Source: Neorhizobium alkalisoli
GTDB lineage: Bacteria; Pseudomonadota; Alphaproteobacteria; Rhizobiales; Rhizobiaceae
Assembly (NCBI RefSeq): GCF_007829835.1
Contig: NZ_VIWP01000003.1
Span: 744,001-808,000 of the forward strand
Direction: 5' to 3'
Length of the DNA stretch: 64,000 bases
Positions 52,570 through 61,229 of this stretch are shown here, piece by piece; position 1 is the stretch's first letter; every line of letters begins with the position of its first letter. The position numbers and the translations under genes are program-made. The notes below the pieces were generated by a model. That model was not told the DNA's origin. It ran no database searches and saw only the letters and a program-made list of their open reading frames with translations.

Positions 52570-53187
52570 TCAGTTGGCGGTCTTTTCCGGCGGCGCGAAT
52601 TCGGTTTCGACGATCACCGTGATCTCGTCGCCCAGCGACTTGATCTTCGGCGCGACACCCCAGTCGCTGCGCTTGAACTTTGCGACGGCGGAGAAACCGA
52701 CCTTCGGCACTTTTTCCATCGGCTGCTCGGCCATCGAGCCATTGAAGGTCACGTCCAGCACGGCCGGATGGGTCTCGCCGCGAAAGGTCAGGTCACCAGC
52801 CACTTCACCACGATTATCGCCCGTCACCTTCACCGAGGTCGAGACGAAACGGATCGGCTGGCCTCCGAGAAAGTCAGGCCGCGTGCCGATTTCCTGGTCG
52901 AAATTTTCCTTTTCGGGAAACGGAAAATCCGTCCGCACCGAGAGGGGATCGATATCGACGGTCACCTTGGAAGCGGTCGGGTTCTGCGTATCCCACACGA
53001 GTTCCGCCTTCATCCGCGTAAAACGGGCCGTGTAATTCGAAAGCCCGAGATGGCTGATCTTCCATGTCACGCTCGAATGGCGCGGATCGGAAACATAGGT
53101 GCCGCTCGGTGCGGGAGCGGGCTTGTCGGCGGCGAGCGCCGATGTCGACAGGAGGGCGGCAAGAGCAAGAAGACCTAGATATTTCAT
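52570..53187 (-). CDS. YceI family periplasmic protein
   Basis: A 205-residue YceI-like lipocalin-fold protein from ATG 53187 (MKYLGLLALAALLSTSALAADKPA, a signal peptide). The mature domain has GTYVSDPRHSSVTWKISHLGLSNYTARFTRMKAELVWDTQNP, the TASKVTVDIDPLSVRTDFPF strand and a VVETEFAPPEK ending. YceI proteins bind long isoprenoid chains such as quinone precursors. Upstream, between this gene and the L,D-transpeptidase, lies a 42-base palindromic element. Confidence 0.9.
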   Translation of the reverse strand: MKYLGLLALAALLSTSALAADKPAPAPSGTYVSDPRHSSVTWKISHLGLSNYTARFTRMKAELVWDTQNPTASKVTVDIDPLSVRTDFPFPEKENFDQEIGTRPDFLGGQPIRFVSTSVKVTGDNRGEVAGDLTFRGETHPAVLDVTFNGSMAEQPMEKVPKVGFSAVAKFKRSDWGVAPKIKSLGDEITVIVETEFAPPEKTAN

Positions 53188-53238
53188 GAGGATCAATCCA
53201 ACGGCTGAATCAAATTCGAAACGACTTAAACGCCTACA

Positions 53239-53280
53239 GCATCGGCCAAAAAACCGGAACGGTTTTCGGAGGGCCGATGC
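53239..53280. repeat. Imperfect 42-bp palindromic element
   Basis: Nested arms GCATCGGCC/GGCCGATGC and AAAACCG/CGGTTTT pair around GAA. The form recalls the short dispersed palindromes found between genes in many Rhizobiales genomes. It sits in the intergenic region between yceI and the L,D-transpeptidase gene. Confidence 0.65.
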
Positions 53281-53313
53281 GGCAGATCGTCAGACTTTGC
53301 AGGAAATCGACGT

Positions 53314-53742
53314 TTATTGGCTGACGACGATACGGGTGTTCGACAGCCCGTACTGGCTGGTCAGCGCGAAGAAGGTCGCCGCGTCTTGCGGATGCAGACG
53401 GATGCAGCCATGTGATGCCGGGCGCCCGAGCCGCCGCGTCTCGAACGTGGCGTGCACCGCATAACCGCCATTGTAGAAAACCGCGAACGGCATCGGCGCG
53501 TCATCATATTTCTTCGAGCGGTGATCGCGCGAAAGCCACTTGGCGCTCCAGCTGCCCATGGGCGTGGAATAACCCGGCCGCGCAGTCGAAACCTTCCAGC
53601 GATGGACGGCGACACCATCCTGCATGACGGTCATCGTCTGCGTCGACAGACTGACGCTGGCAACGAGGCTGGATGAGAATGCTTGCGATGCGAAAAACTG
53701 ACCACACAGGAGCAAGGCTGCCCCCATCACAAAACGGCGCAT
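53314..53742 (-). CDS. L,D-transpeptidase (YkuD-type)
   Basis: A 142-residue exported enzyme: signal peptide MRRFVMGAALLLCGQFFASQAFS, then the YkuD domain. The catalytic motif is HGCIRLHPQDAATFFAL, preceded by AVFYNGGYAVHATFETRRLGRPASHGCIRL with the conserved His. It probably makes 3-3 cross-links in peptidoglycan or ties murein to outer-membrane proteins; in polar-growing rhizobia such enzymes matter for pole construction. Complete but short, and monocistronic by position. Confidence 0.9.
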   Translation of the reverse strand: MRRFVMGAALLLCGQFFASQAFSSSLVASVSLSTQTMTVMQDGVAVHRWKVSTARPGYSTPMGSWSAKWLSRDHRSKKYDDAPMPFAVFYNGGYAVHATFETRRLGRPASHGCIRLHPQDAATFFALTSQYGLSNTRIVVSQ

Positions 53743-53886
53743 GGAACGACCCCTAGCCCCCTAGGATAACAATTCCAGCATCATCGCATCAAACATTCAA
53801 TATAAATTGGAATGGCGCCGGCGCTTTATCTTTAAATTTTACCTATACAGGCCAAATCGGCACAAGACAGAATACATAGTTACTTT

Positions 53887-55785
53887 TTATTGGACGACAC
53901 GAAGCTTCGGCTGTTCCCAGAGCCTGACCGTATCACGCCCTTCCTTCTTAGCAACGTAAAGCGCCTCGTCTGCGCGCGTGACCAGCCGGTTGGCGTCCAT
54001 GCCCGGCATGGCAGGCGTCATGATCGCCACCCCGACGCTTGCCGTGACGATGCCTTTCTCGCTGCCGGAATGTTCGATCTTCAACGCGCGGAGGCTTTCG
54101 CAGAACTGTTTGGCAATCGCCAGTGCCGTTTCCTGATCGGCATCGGGAAGCACCAGCGCCATCTCCTCGCCGCCGTAACGGACAGCGTGGTCGAGCGAGC
54201 CGCGCACGGTCGCCTTGAGGCAGTTTGCCACGGCCTTCAGGCATGTGTCGCCCACGCCGTGCCCATAGGTATCGTTGAACGCCTTGAAACGATCGACGTC
54301 GATCATCAGAAGACCGAGCGTGCCGCCGCCCTTCTCGACGCGAGCAACCTCTTCGTCCATCAGGGCATCGAAGGCGCGGCGATTGAGAAGACCCGTCAGC
54401 CCATCCGTTTCCGCCAGAACCGACAGCCGGTCATTGAGATCACGCAGCTCCAGTTCCTTCTGCTTGGTATCGGTAATGTCGGAGCAGATCACGAAACAGG
54501 CGCCATCCGGCGTCGGGCGGGTGCGGGATTCGATCCAGCGCCCATCCGCAAGCTGGAACTGCACGGTGCCCGCCTGCTGCAGCCGCGACAGGGCCGTTTC
54601 CACCCATTTCCCCACCTGATCCTGCGCGATACCAACCAGTTCGCCGCGCGCAATCGAGGCGTAAAGAATGGAAGCGGCAGCCGTTCCCGGCACGCGAAGG
54701 TCGGCGGTTACCGAAAACATCGCGCGGTAGCGCTCGTTGCAGAAAACGAGGTTGAGATGCCTGTCAAACATCACCATGCCGTCGGACATGCCCGAAAGCG
54801 CCTCGACCGCATTGCGGTCCCGCTCTGCAAGCGCCAGTTCGAGCAATCGACGGTCCGTCACGTCACGGTTATGGGTGATCACGCCGAACAGCCCGCCCTC
54901 CTGGCAGACAAGCGGCGCCTTCAGGGTCGATAGCCAGATCGTCGTACCGTCGAGATGATGCACCTGCTGCTCGGCAACGGAGGCAACCCGGCTTTCGACG
55001 ACCTTCAGCTCGTCCGCGCGAAAAGCTTCCGCGACCTCTTTCGGGTAATAGTCGAAATCGGTCTTGCCCATCAGCGCCTCGGCGCTTTCGGCCTTGAGCA
55101 GCGTCGCCGTTGCCGGATTGGCGATCACGAACCGCCCTTGCTCATCCTTGATATTGAGAGGCTCCGGCAGACTGTCGATCGCCATGCGGTAGACATGGTT
55201 GGTCTGCTCCACCTGCCGGCGGCGCAATTCACTTGCGACAGCAAGGCACGCCATCAGCGTCGTCACGAAGACCAGAATGACGACCGGCAGCTGGATATGC
55301 GGAACGACGAAGCCGGAATTGGGCATCAGCAGGCTGGAAGCGATGGTCACCAGCGGCAGCGCCGCGGAAAGAAGGACGCTTTCGCGCAGGCTCGGCACTG
55401 TGCCCTTCCGGGAGCGATAGGCCAGGAACGACACCAGGGATGTCAGTGAGATGGCAAAGAGGCCGATCGGTGCACCGGCGCCACCCCAGTAAAGGCGGAA
55501 AAGCGCCGCCATCACGGCCGTGATCATGCCCGGCACCGGTCCGCCGACAAAGAAGGAAATCGCGATCATCGTCGACCGGAGGTCGATGAAGACACCTTCA
55601 TCCAGCTGGAACGGGAGCGACATCAAAATGATCGCGCCAATGCCGAACAGAAGTCCGAAGCCGATCTGTCGGACGCGTGGCGAATAATCCGAAACGCGCA
55701 GACGGACATTCGACCAGAGGGCAATCACGAGCGCTACGATTGCCGTGTTGGCAAGCAATCCATGCCAGAGAGTAATCAAAAACAC
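53887..55785 (-). CDS. Membrane diguanylate cyclase (5TM-LytS-type, PAS, PAS, GGDEF)
   Basis: A 632-residue sensor. The N-terminal six predicted spans form a 5TMR-LYT-like domain (FGLLFGIGAIILMSLPFQLDEGVFIDLRSTMIAISFFVGGPVPGMITAVMAALFRLY). Two PAS domains follow (YRMAIDSLPEPLNIKDEQGRFVIANPATATLLKAESAEALMGKTDFDYYPKEV, then VEALSGMSDGMVMFDRHLNLVFCNERYRAMF), then GGDEF with the active motif RYGGEEMALVL, so it should make c-di-GMP. The RxxD inhibitory site before it reads GSLD and appears lost, so product feedback may be weak. No EAL domain. Single gene. Confidence 0.9.
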   Translation of the reverse strand: MFLITLWHGLLANTAIVALVIALWSNVRLRVSDYSPRVRQIGFGLLFGIGAIILMSLPFQLDEGVFIDLRSTMIAISFFVGGPVPGMITAVMAALFRLYWGGAGAPIGLFAISLTSLVSFLAYRSRKGTVPSLRESVLLSAALPLVTIASSLLMPNSGFVVPHIQLPVVILVFVTTLMACLAVASELRRRQVEQTNHVYRMAIDSLPEPLNIKDEQGRFVIANPATATLLKAESAEALMGKTDFDYYPKEVAEAFRADELKVVESRVASVAEQQVHHLDGTTIWLSTLKAPLVCQEGGLFGVITHNRDVTDRRLLELALAERDRNAVEALSGMSDGMVMFDRHLNLVFCNERYRAMFSVTADLRVPGTAAASILYASIARGELVGIAQDQVGKWVETALSRLQQAGTVQFQLADGRWIESRTRPTPDGACFVICSDITDTKQKELELRDLNDRLSVLAETDGLTGLLNRRAFDALMDEEVARVEKGGGTLGLLMIDVDRFKAFNDTYGHGVGDTCLKAVANCLKATVRGSLDHAVRYGGEEMALVLPDADQETALAIAKQFCESLRALKIEHSGSEKGIVTASVGVAIMTPAMPGMDANRLVTRADEALYVAKKEGRDTVRLWEQPKLRVVQ

Positions 55786-55918
55786 AGCCTCCTCGGCCGG
55801 ATCGTCAGAACGCGGAACAAAAACGACTGGCGACGATCATACGCCGAGGAACATAACGATTGGTAATCACAATCGGGTGTCACAAACAGGCCAGTTGCGA
55901 CACCCGTCCCGTCATGGG

Positions 55919-56311
55919 TCAGAACACCTTGGCGGCTGTCACTTCGACCTCGACCAGAAACTCCGCCCGCGTAAAACCGCCGACCACGATCAGCGTCGAA
56001 ACCGGCTTCGGGTCGAGCGTGAATTTGTCGCGCACCGCCATATAGGCCGGAAAATCCTCGCGGCTGGTGACGAAGCCGGAAATGCGGATAACATCCGCAT
56101 AGGTCATGCCCGCCTCTTCCAGGATCGCGCCGATCGCCTTGAAGCAGAGCTCGGCCTGGCTGGTCACATCCGTCGGGATTTTTTCCTCGGTCGAGATGCC
56201 GAGTTGGCCGGAAGTGACGAGCAGGCTTGCACCCGGCGGGATCAGCAGGCCATGGTTATAGGCGCCGAACGGCTTGCGGACGGAAGGTGGATTGATCGGT
56301 TTATGCGCCAT
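55919..56311 (-). CDS. RidA/YjgF-like protein
   Basis: A 130-residue Rid-family protein from ATG 56311 (MAHKPINPPSVRKPFGAYNHGLLIPPGASLLVTSGQLGISTEEKIP). RidA proteins hydrolyse reactive enamines and imines made by PLP enzymes and amine oxidases. The C-terminus VSTLIVVGGFTRAEFLVEVEVTAAKVF has the conserved RxExxVExxA pattern, with Ala-Glu-Phe, and the arginine in TRAEFLVEVE. It overlaps the end of the aldehyde dehydrogenase gene by 11 bases, so both are co-translated and likely act on one amine-derived aldehyde or imine. Confidence 0.85.
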   Translation of the reverse strand: MAHKPINPPSVRKPFGAYNHGLLIPPGASLLVTSGQLGISTEEKIPTDVTSQAELCFKAIGAILEEAGMTYADVIRISGFVTSREDFPAYMAVRDKFTLDPKPVSTLIVVGGFTRAEFLVEVEVTAAKVF

Positions 56312-57725
56312 AGCCGACGATGCCCTTGATTTCGAGAAAATCGTGAATGCCCCAGTCGGCATATTCGCGGCCGTTGCCGGACTGCTTGTAGCCACCGAAA
56401 GGTGCGAACAGATCCCAGTCGGGATAATTGAGATAGACAGAACCGGCTCTCATCTTCGCGGCAACCTTGCGCGCATGGGTGACTTCGCCCTGGATATAGG
56501 CGGCAAGCCCATAAGGCGTATCGTTGGCAATCTCGATCGCCTCCTCCTCGCTGTCATAAGGCAAGATGGAGAGGACCGGCCCAAAGATCTCCTCGCGGGC
56601 GATGGTCATGTCGTTGGTGACGTTTCCGAAGATGGTCGGGCGGATGTAATAACCGCGATTGAGGTTTTCCGGGCGGCCCGGGCCACCGGTGACGAGCGTC
56701 GCTCCCTCGGCAATGCCGGCCTCGATCAGCTTCTGGATCTTGTCGAACTGGACCTGGCTGACGACCGGGCCGAGATTGGTGTCGTCATTGCGCGGATCGC
56801 CGGTCGTCATCGCCTCGGCCGCGGTCTTCGCCACGGACAACGCCTCGTCATGGCGATCGCGCGGCACCAGCATGCGGGTTGGCGCATCGCAGGACTGGCC
56901 GGAATTGCCGAAGCAGGCCGTGACGCCATCCGAGACCGCCTGGGCGAGATCGGCATCCGGCAGGATGATGTTGGGCGACTTGCCGCCAAGCTCCTGCGCA
57001 ACGCGCTTGACCGTATCGGCAGCGGTCTTGGCGACAATGATGCCGGCTCGCGTCGAGCCGGTGAAGGAGACCATGTCGACATCCTTGTGGCCGGCCATGA
57101 CCTGGCCGACATCCGGACCGGTGCCGTTGATCATGTTGAACACGCCCTTCGGCGTGCCGGCCGCTTCCATCACCTCGGCAAAGATGATGCCGGAGATCGG
57201 CGCGATTTCGGAGGGTTTCAGCACCATGGTGCAGCCGGCGGCGATCGCCGGGCCGACCTTGCAGGTGATCTGGTTGAGCGGCCAGTTCCAGGGCGTGATC
57301 AGTGCACAGACGCCGATCGGCTCCTTGACCACCAGCGTCGAGCCGCGCTGTTCGGTGAATTCATATTTTTCCATCGCCTCGATCGTGGCGGTGAGATGTC
57401 CCTGGCCGGCGGCGGCCTGCGCATCGCGGGCAAAGGCGAGCGGCGCCCCCATTTCGCGCGAGACGGCCTGGGCGATATCCTCGTAGCGCTTTTCATATTC
57501 GGCAAGGATGCGCTTCAGAAGCGCCAGACGCTCGGCATGCGGCCAGACCGAAAAGGTCGGGAAAGCCGCCTTTGCCGCCGCCACCGCCTTGTCGACATCG
57601 GCAGCAGAGCCGACCGCGATCTGGGTATAGGCCTCTTCCGTGGACGGATCGATCACATCGAGCGCGACCGGCACGACCGGCGGCACCCAGGCCCCGTCAA
57701 TGAAGAATTTCAGGTGGTTGGACAT
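56301..57725 (-). CDS. Aldehyde dehydrogenase (ALDH superfamily)
   Basis: A 474-residue NAD(P)-dependent aldehyde dehydrogenase. Catalytic residues are the Glu in RVAQELGGKSPNIILPDADL and the Cys in CFGNSGQSCDAPTRMLV. The NAD-binding PWNWPLNQITCKVGPAIAAGCTMVLKPSE and the terminal NYPDWDLFAPFGGYKQSGNGREYADWGIHDFLEIKG are of the ALDH family often annotated for betaine-aldehyde, semialdehyde or aromatic aldehydes. First gene of a two-gene operon with the RidA gene. Substrate not determined. Confidence 0.87.
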   Translation of the reverse strand: MSNHLKFFIDGAWVPPVVPVALDVIDPSTEEAYTQIAVGSAADVDKAVAAAKAAFPTFSVWPHAERLALLKRILAEYEKRYEDIAQAVSREMGAPLAFARDAQAAAGQGHLTATIEAMEKYEFTEQRGSTLVVKEPIGVCALITPWNWPLNQITCKVGPAIAAGCTMVLKPSEIAPISGIIFAEVMEAAGTPKGVFNMINGTGPDVGQVMAGHKDVDMVSFTGSTRAGIIVAKTAADTVKRVAQELGGKSPNIILPDADLAQAVSDGVTACFGNSGQSCDAPTRMLVPRDRHDEALSVAKTAAEAMTTGDPRNDDTNLGPVVSQVQFDKIQKLIEAGIAEGATLVTGGPGRPENLNRGYYIRPTIFGNVTNDMTIAREEIFGPVLSILPYDSEEEAIEIANDTPYGLAAYIQGEVTHARKVAAKMRAGSVYLNYPDWDLFAPFGGYKQSGNGREYADWGIHDFLEIKGIVGYGA

Positions 57726-57814
57726 CTGCGCCTCCGGGCTCGAGCTTGCGGGAACGGGGGCACTATCGACGATGCCCTTGCCGACCGCAAGCCTTCGAGA
57801 AGGCCTGCGCTCAC

Positions 57815-59356
57815 CTATTCCATGGCGGCGCTGTGGTCGATCTCCGGCGGCTTTTCCGGTTTGCGCAACACGAGGATCAGCGGCATCACCACCAGCGACA
57901 TGATCATCAGCAGCTTGAAATCGTCGATATAGGAAATGATCGTTGATTGCAGCGTGATGATCTCGTCGAGTGCTGCCCGTCCGGCCGCAGTCATCGGGTC
58001 AAGCGCGGCTGCGGCCTTCGCCTGAAAAGCATGGTTGAACGGCGTCACATAGCTTGCAAGGTCGGCATGATTGCGCTGGGTGTTCTCCACCAACAGCGCC
58101 GAGACGACGGCGATGCCGACGCTGGAGCCGATATTGCGCGACAGATTGTAGAGGCCGGTTCCATCGCCGCGCATATGGGCGGGCAGCGTCGAAAACGCCA
58201 CCGTCGTCAACGGCACGAAGAGGAAACCGAGACCGGCGCCCTGGATGAAGCCGACATAGATGATCGTCCATTGCGAGACATCCGGCGTCCAGCCGGTCAT
58301 GTCATACATCGCCCAGGCGGTGATCGCGAGACCGACGAACAGCAGGATGCGCGTATCGACCTTGCCGATCAGCCGTCCGACCACGAACATGCACAACATC
58401 GTGCCAAGACCGCGCGGCCCCATGACGATACCGGCGGTGATGACCGGATAGCCCATCAGCGACTGCAGATAGGGCGTCATCAGCGCCAGCGACGCCAGAT
58501 AGGTGACGCCGATCACGAAGATGAAGACCATGCTGACGGAAAAATTCTGATCGAGGAACAGCCGCGGATTGATGAACGACTTTTCCGTCGTGAACGTATG
58601 CACGATCAGCAGGTAGAAGGCGCTGGCGCAGACCATGGCCTCGATGACGATCTCGCTCGACGAAAACCAGTCGAGCTGCTGGCCGCGGTCGAGAAACAGC
58701 TGCAAGGCACCGATCGCGACCGAGAGCATGCCGAAACCGAACCAGTCGAGTTTCGCGCCGGAATCGACCTTGGTTTCTGTCACGAAGACGCTGATGCCCA
58801 TGAAGGCGATCACGCCGATCGGCACGTTGATATAAAACACCCAGCGCCAGCTGATATTGTCGGTGAGCCAGCCGCCGATCACGGGCCCGAGCACCGGCCC
58901 GACCATGACCGAGACGCCGAACAGCGCCATGGCCGATCCGCGTTCCTCGACCGAATAGATATCGAGCATGATGCCCTGCGACAGCGGCACGAGCGCCGCC
59001 CCGAACAGGCCCTGCAGCAGGCGGAAACCGACGATCTGCGGCAGCGACTGCGCGAGACCGCAAAGAACCGAGGCCGCGACGAATCCGAAAATCGCCGTCA
59101 GCAGAACCCGCTTTCGGCCGAATTTCGCGGCCAGAAAACCGGAAGGCGGCGTCATGATCGCGGCTGCGACGATATAGGAGGTCAGCACCCAGTTGATCTG
59201 GTCGGCGCTCGCCGCCACGCTGCCCTGGATATAGGGCAGCGCCACATTGGCGATCGTCGTATCGAGCGCCTGCATGATGACCGAAAGGATGACGCAGGCC
59301 GTGATGGCGCCGCGGTTTGCGACGACACCTGCTGCGGCACTACCGGAAGTGCTCAT
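57815..59356 (-). CDS. emrB: DHA2-family MFS multidrug exporter, EmrB-like
   Basis: A 513-residue 14-span exporter. Motif A is PPSGFLAAKFGRKRVLL near residue 75, the motif C region is FGVSVMVGPVLGPVIGGWLTDNISWRWVFYINVPIG, and QALDTTIANVALPYIQGS stands at the start, as in EmrB/QacA exporters. It works with the periplasmic adaptor encoded just upstream (20-base gap) and an outer-membrane channel not found here. Likely substrates are toxic aromatic or lipophilic compounds. Last gene of the marR-emrA-emrB operon. Confidence 0.92.
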   Translation of the reverse strand: MSTSGSAAAGVVANRGAITACVILSVIMQALDTTIANVALPYIQGSVAASADQINWVLTSYIVAAAIMTPPSGFLAAKFGRKRVLLTAIFGFVAASVLCGLAQSLPQIVGFRLLQGLFGAALVPLSQGIMLDIYSVEERGSAMALFGVSVMVGPVLGPVIGGWLTDNISWRWVFYINVPIGVIAFMGISVFVTETKVDSGAKLDWFGFGMLSVAIGALQLFLDRGQQLDWFSSSEIVIEAMVCASAFYLLIVHTFTTEKSFINPRLFLDQNFSVSMVFIFVIGVTYLASLALMTPYLQSLMGYPVITAGIVMGPRGLGTMLCMFVVGRLIGKVDTRILLFVGLAITAWAMYDMTGWTPDVSQWTIIYVGFIQGAGLGFLFVPLTTVAFSTLPAHMRGDGTGLYNLSRNIGSSVGIAVVSALLVENTQRNHADLASYVTPFNHAFQAKAAAALDPMTAAGRAALDEIITLQSTIISYIDDFKLLMIMSLVVMPLILVLRKPEKPPEIDHSAAME

Positions 59357-59375
59357 AACCGTTACCCTCGGGCCG

Positions 59376-60539
59376 TTACTCGTGCGCCTGCGCGGTCGGC
59401 ATGTTGAACAGCTTCTGGGCGAATTGCGGCAGGCCGCGCTTGTGGCCGGTATCGACCTCGATCACCGTACTCATGCCGGCCCGAAGCGGCGGCTTGCCCT
59501 GGGCGTCGGCATCGTCGATCGTCACGCGCATCGGAATGCGCTGCACGACCTTGACCCAGTTGCCCGACGTGTTCTGCGCCGGCAGCAGCGCGAAACTGGC
59601 GCCCGAGGCCGGGCTGACGCTCGCAACCGTCCCCTTCCACGTTACATCCGGATAGGTATCGACGGTGATCGAGACCGGCTGGCCGGGCTTGATATAGGTG
59701 AGCTCTGTTTCCTTCGGATTGGCGGCGATCCACATATTGTGGGTGGAGACCAGCGAAAAGCCCTGCTCCGCCGCATCGAGATAACGACCGACCTGCAGCG
59801 CGCTCACATTGGTGACGACACCGGCATAAGGCGCCTTGACGACGGTATTGTCGAGCTGGCGCTGCGCATCGTCGACAGCGGCCTTGGCTTCCAGATAAAC
59901 GGGGTTCTCCTCGATCGGCTGGTCGATATTGCCACCGAGCTCGGCGAGCGTCGCGGCAGCCTGCGCCTTGGCCACCGCCACCTTTTCGCGCGCCGCATCG
60001 AGATTGTGCTTGGCGTCGTCATAAGCGCCCTGTGTGGCCGCCGAGCCGGAGATCAGCCGCTGCTGCCGCTCCAGCACCGTCTCGTAATAGGGAATGTCGG
60101 CTTCCGTCTGGGCGATCTGGGCCAGCATCTGCTTGTAGGAAGCCTGCAGGTTCAGAAGCTGGTTGCGCGCGGCACCGAGCTTTGCCTTGGCGCCATCCAG
60201 AGCGATGCGAAAACTGTCCTGCTTCAGGGTGAAAAGAACCTGGCCCTTGGTCACTTCCTCGTTCTCATGCACGTCGATCGAGGCGACGGTGCCGGCGACA
60301 TCCGTGGAAACGCCGAGAATATCGGCCGCCAGATAGGCATTGTCGGTCGCCATGATCTGGCCGCCCTCGACATAATAATAACCGCCGACGACAAGCGCGA
60401 CCGGCAGAAGTGCGAAGAGCAGCGGCCGCTTCAGGCTGCGCTTCTTGCGCGGCTTTCCGGCACCCGATGCGGCGTTGGCGCCGGTATCGAGAACGGTGAC
60501 ATTGCTGTTTTCAGAGGGACGTGCAGAATTTTCGCTCAT
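59376..60539 (-). CDS. emrA: HlyD-family periplasmic adaptor, EmrA-like
   Basis: A 387-residue membrane-fusion protein: N-terminal span (RPLLFALLPVALVVGGYYYVEGG), biotinyl-lipoyl halves (IMATDNAYLAADILGVSTDVAGTVASIDVHENEEVTKGQVLFTL and TVVKAPYAGVVTNVSALQVGRYL) and a long coiled coil between (residues about 100-210). It bridges EmrB to an outer-membrane channel. Start overlaps the marR stop by four bases (ATGA). Normal length. Confidence 0.92.
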   Translation of the reverse strand: MSENSARPSENSNVTVLDTGANAASGAGKPRKKRSLKRPLLFALLPVALVVGGYYYVEGGQIMATDNAYLAADILGVSTDVAGTVASIDVHENEEVTKGQVLFTLKQDSFRIALDGAKAKLGAARNQLLNLQASYKQMLAQIAQTEADIPYYETVLERQQRLISGSAATQGAYDDAKHNLDAAREKVAVAKAQAAATLAELGGNIDQPIEENPVYLEAKAAVDDAQRQLDNTVVKAPYAGVVTNVSALQVGRYLDAAEQGFSLVSTHNMWIAANPKETELTYIKPGQPVSITVDTYPDVTWKGTVASVSPASGASFALLPAQNTSGNWVKVVQRIPMRVTIDDADAQGKPPLRAGMSTVIEVDTGHKRGLPQFAQKLFNMPTAQAHE

Positions 60540-60997
60540 GGCAGTGGTTCTTCTTCGACCGGCGCGCGGCAGGCCTCGACGAGGTTGGATTTCATGACTT
60601 CGAGAATTTCGAAAAGCTTTTGGCGCTCTTCGGCGGAAATGCCTTCGAGCGCCTCATTGCGGGTGGTCTCGCCGAGCTTGCGCCCGTCATCGAGAAGCGC
60701 CCGCGACGTTTCCGTCGTATAAAGCAGCGTGATCCGCCGGTCGGTCTCGTGCGGCCGCCGCTCGACCATGCCGCGCTCGACAAGATTGTCGAGCACCCGC
60801 ATCAGCGAGATCGGCGTGATTTCCAGAAGCTCGGCCAGCGCCTTCTGATGAATGCCTTCGCAGCGCGAAAGATAGGCGATCGTCTGCCACTGCGCCCGCG
60901 TCAGTCCGATATGCTTCGCCCGCTGCTCGAAACGCTTTCGAAGCAGGCGCGATACGTCGTGCAGAAGGAAACCAAGGGTCGGGGCGGGCTTGAGCAT
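60536..60997 (-). CDS. MarR-family repressor of the emrAB operon
   Basis: A 153-residue MarR protein: LLRKRFEQRAKHIGLTRAQWQTIAYLSRCEGIHQKALAELLEITPISLMRVLDNLVERGMVERRPHETDRRITLLYTT (winged helix with the DRR wing). It is the first gene of marR-emrA-emrB, a common self-regulated efflux operon. A perfect dyad at 61012-61032 is placed 15 to 35 bases before the start and is the obvious operator. Ligand binding, probably of phenolic or other aromatic compounds, would relieve repression. Confidence 0.92.
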   Translation of the reverse strand: MLKPAPTLGFLLHDVSRLLRKRFEQRAKHIGLTRAQWQTIAYLSRCEGIHQKALAELLEITPISLMRVLDNLVERGMVERRPHETDRRITLLYTTETSRALLDDGRKLGETTRNEALEGISAEERQKLFEILEVMKSNLVEACRAPVEEEPLP

Positions 60998-61011
60998 AGA
61001 CTAGAACGATA

Positions 61012-61032
61012 ACATGCTGATGATTAGCATGT
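61012..61032. promoter_or_regulatory. Candidate MarR operator
   Basis: ACATGCT-N7-AGCATGT is a perfect dyad in the 230-base region between the MarR gene and the metallophosphoesterase gene. It lies close to the MarR start, as expected for autorepression. Confidence 0.65.
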
Positions 61033-61229
61033 ATATCATTTGCATGCAGTGCACAAGAAGATCGGCGCTGCGAAACGTTACAAATTCGTCACATTGGTTA
61101 TTGAAACGTAGGCCGAGACCCATCGCAGAATGACGGGTCACGCCTTGCGGAGAGACGGCGGCATGGCCATCTTCAAGCCACCCCAATTATGCCCGCAACC
61201 TTCATACGGCCCTTCTTTCAAGGACATTC

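Noticed and set aside
57947..59407. A 486-codon plus-strand open frame opposite emrB
   Set aside because: The His/Asp/Arg-rich product is an artefact of hydrophobic codons read on the other strand; emrB is a clear 14-span exporter.
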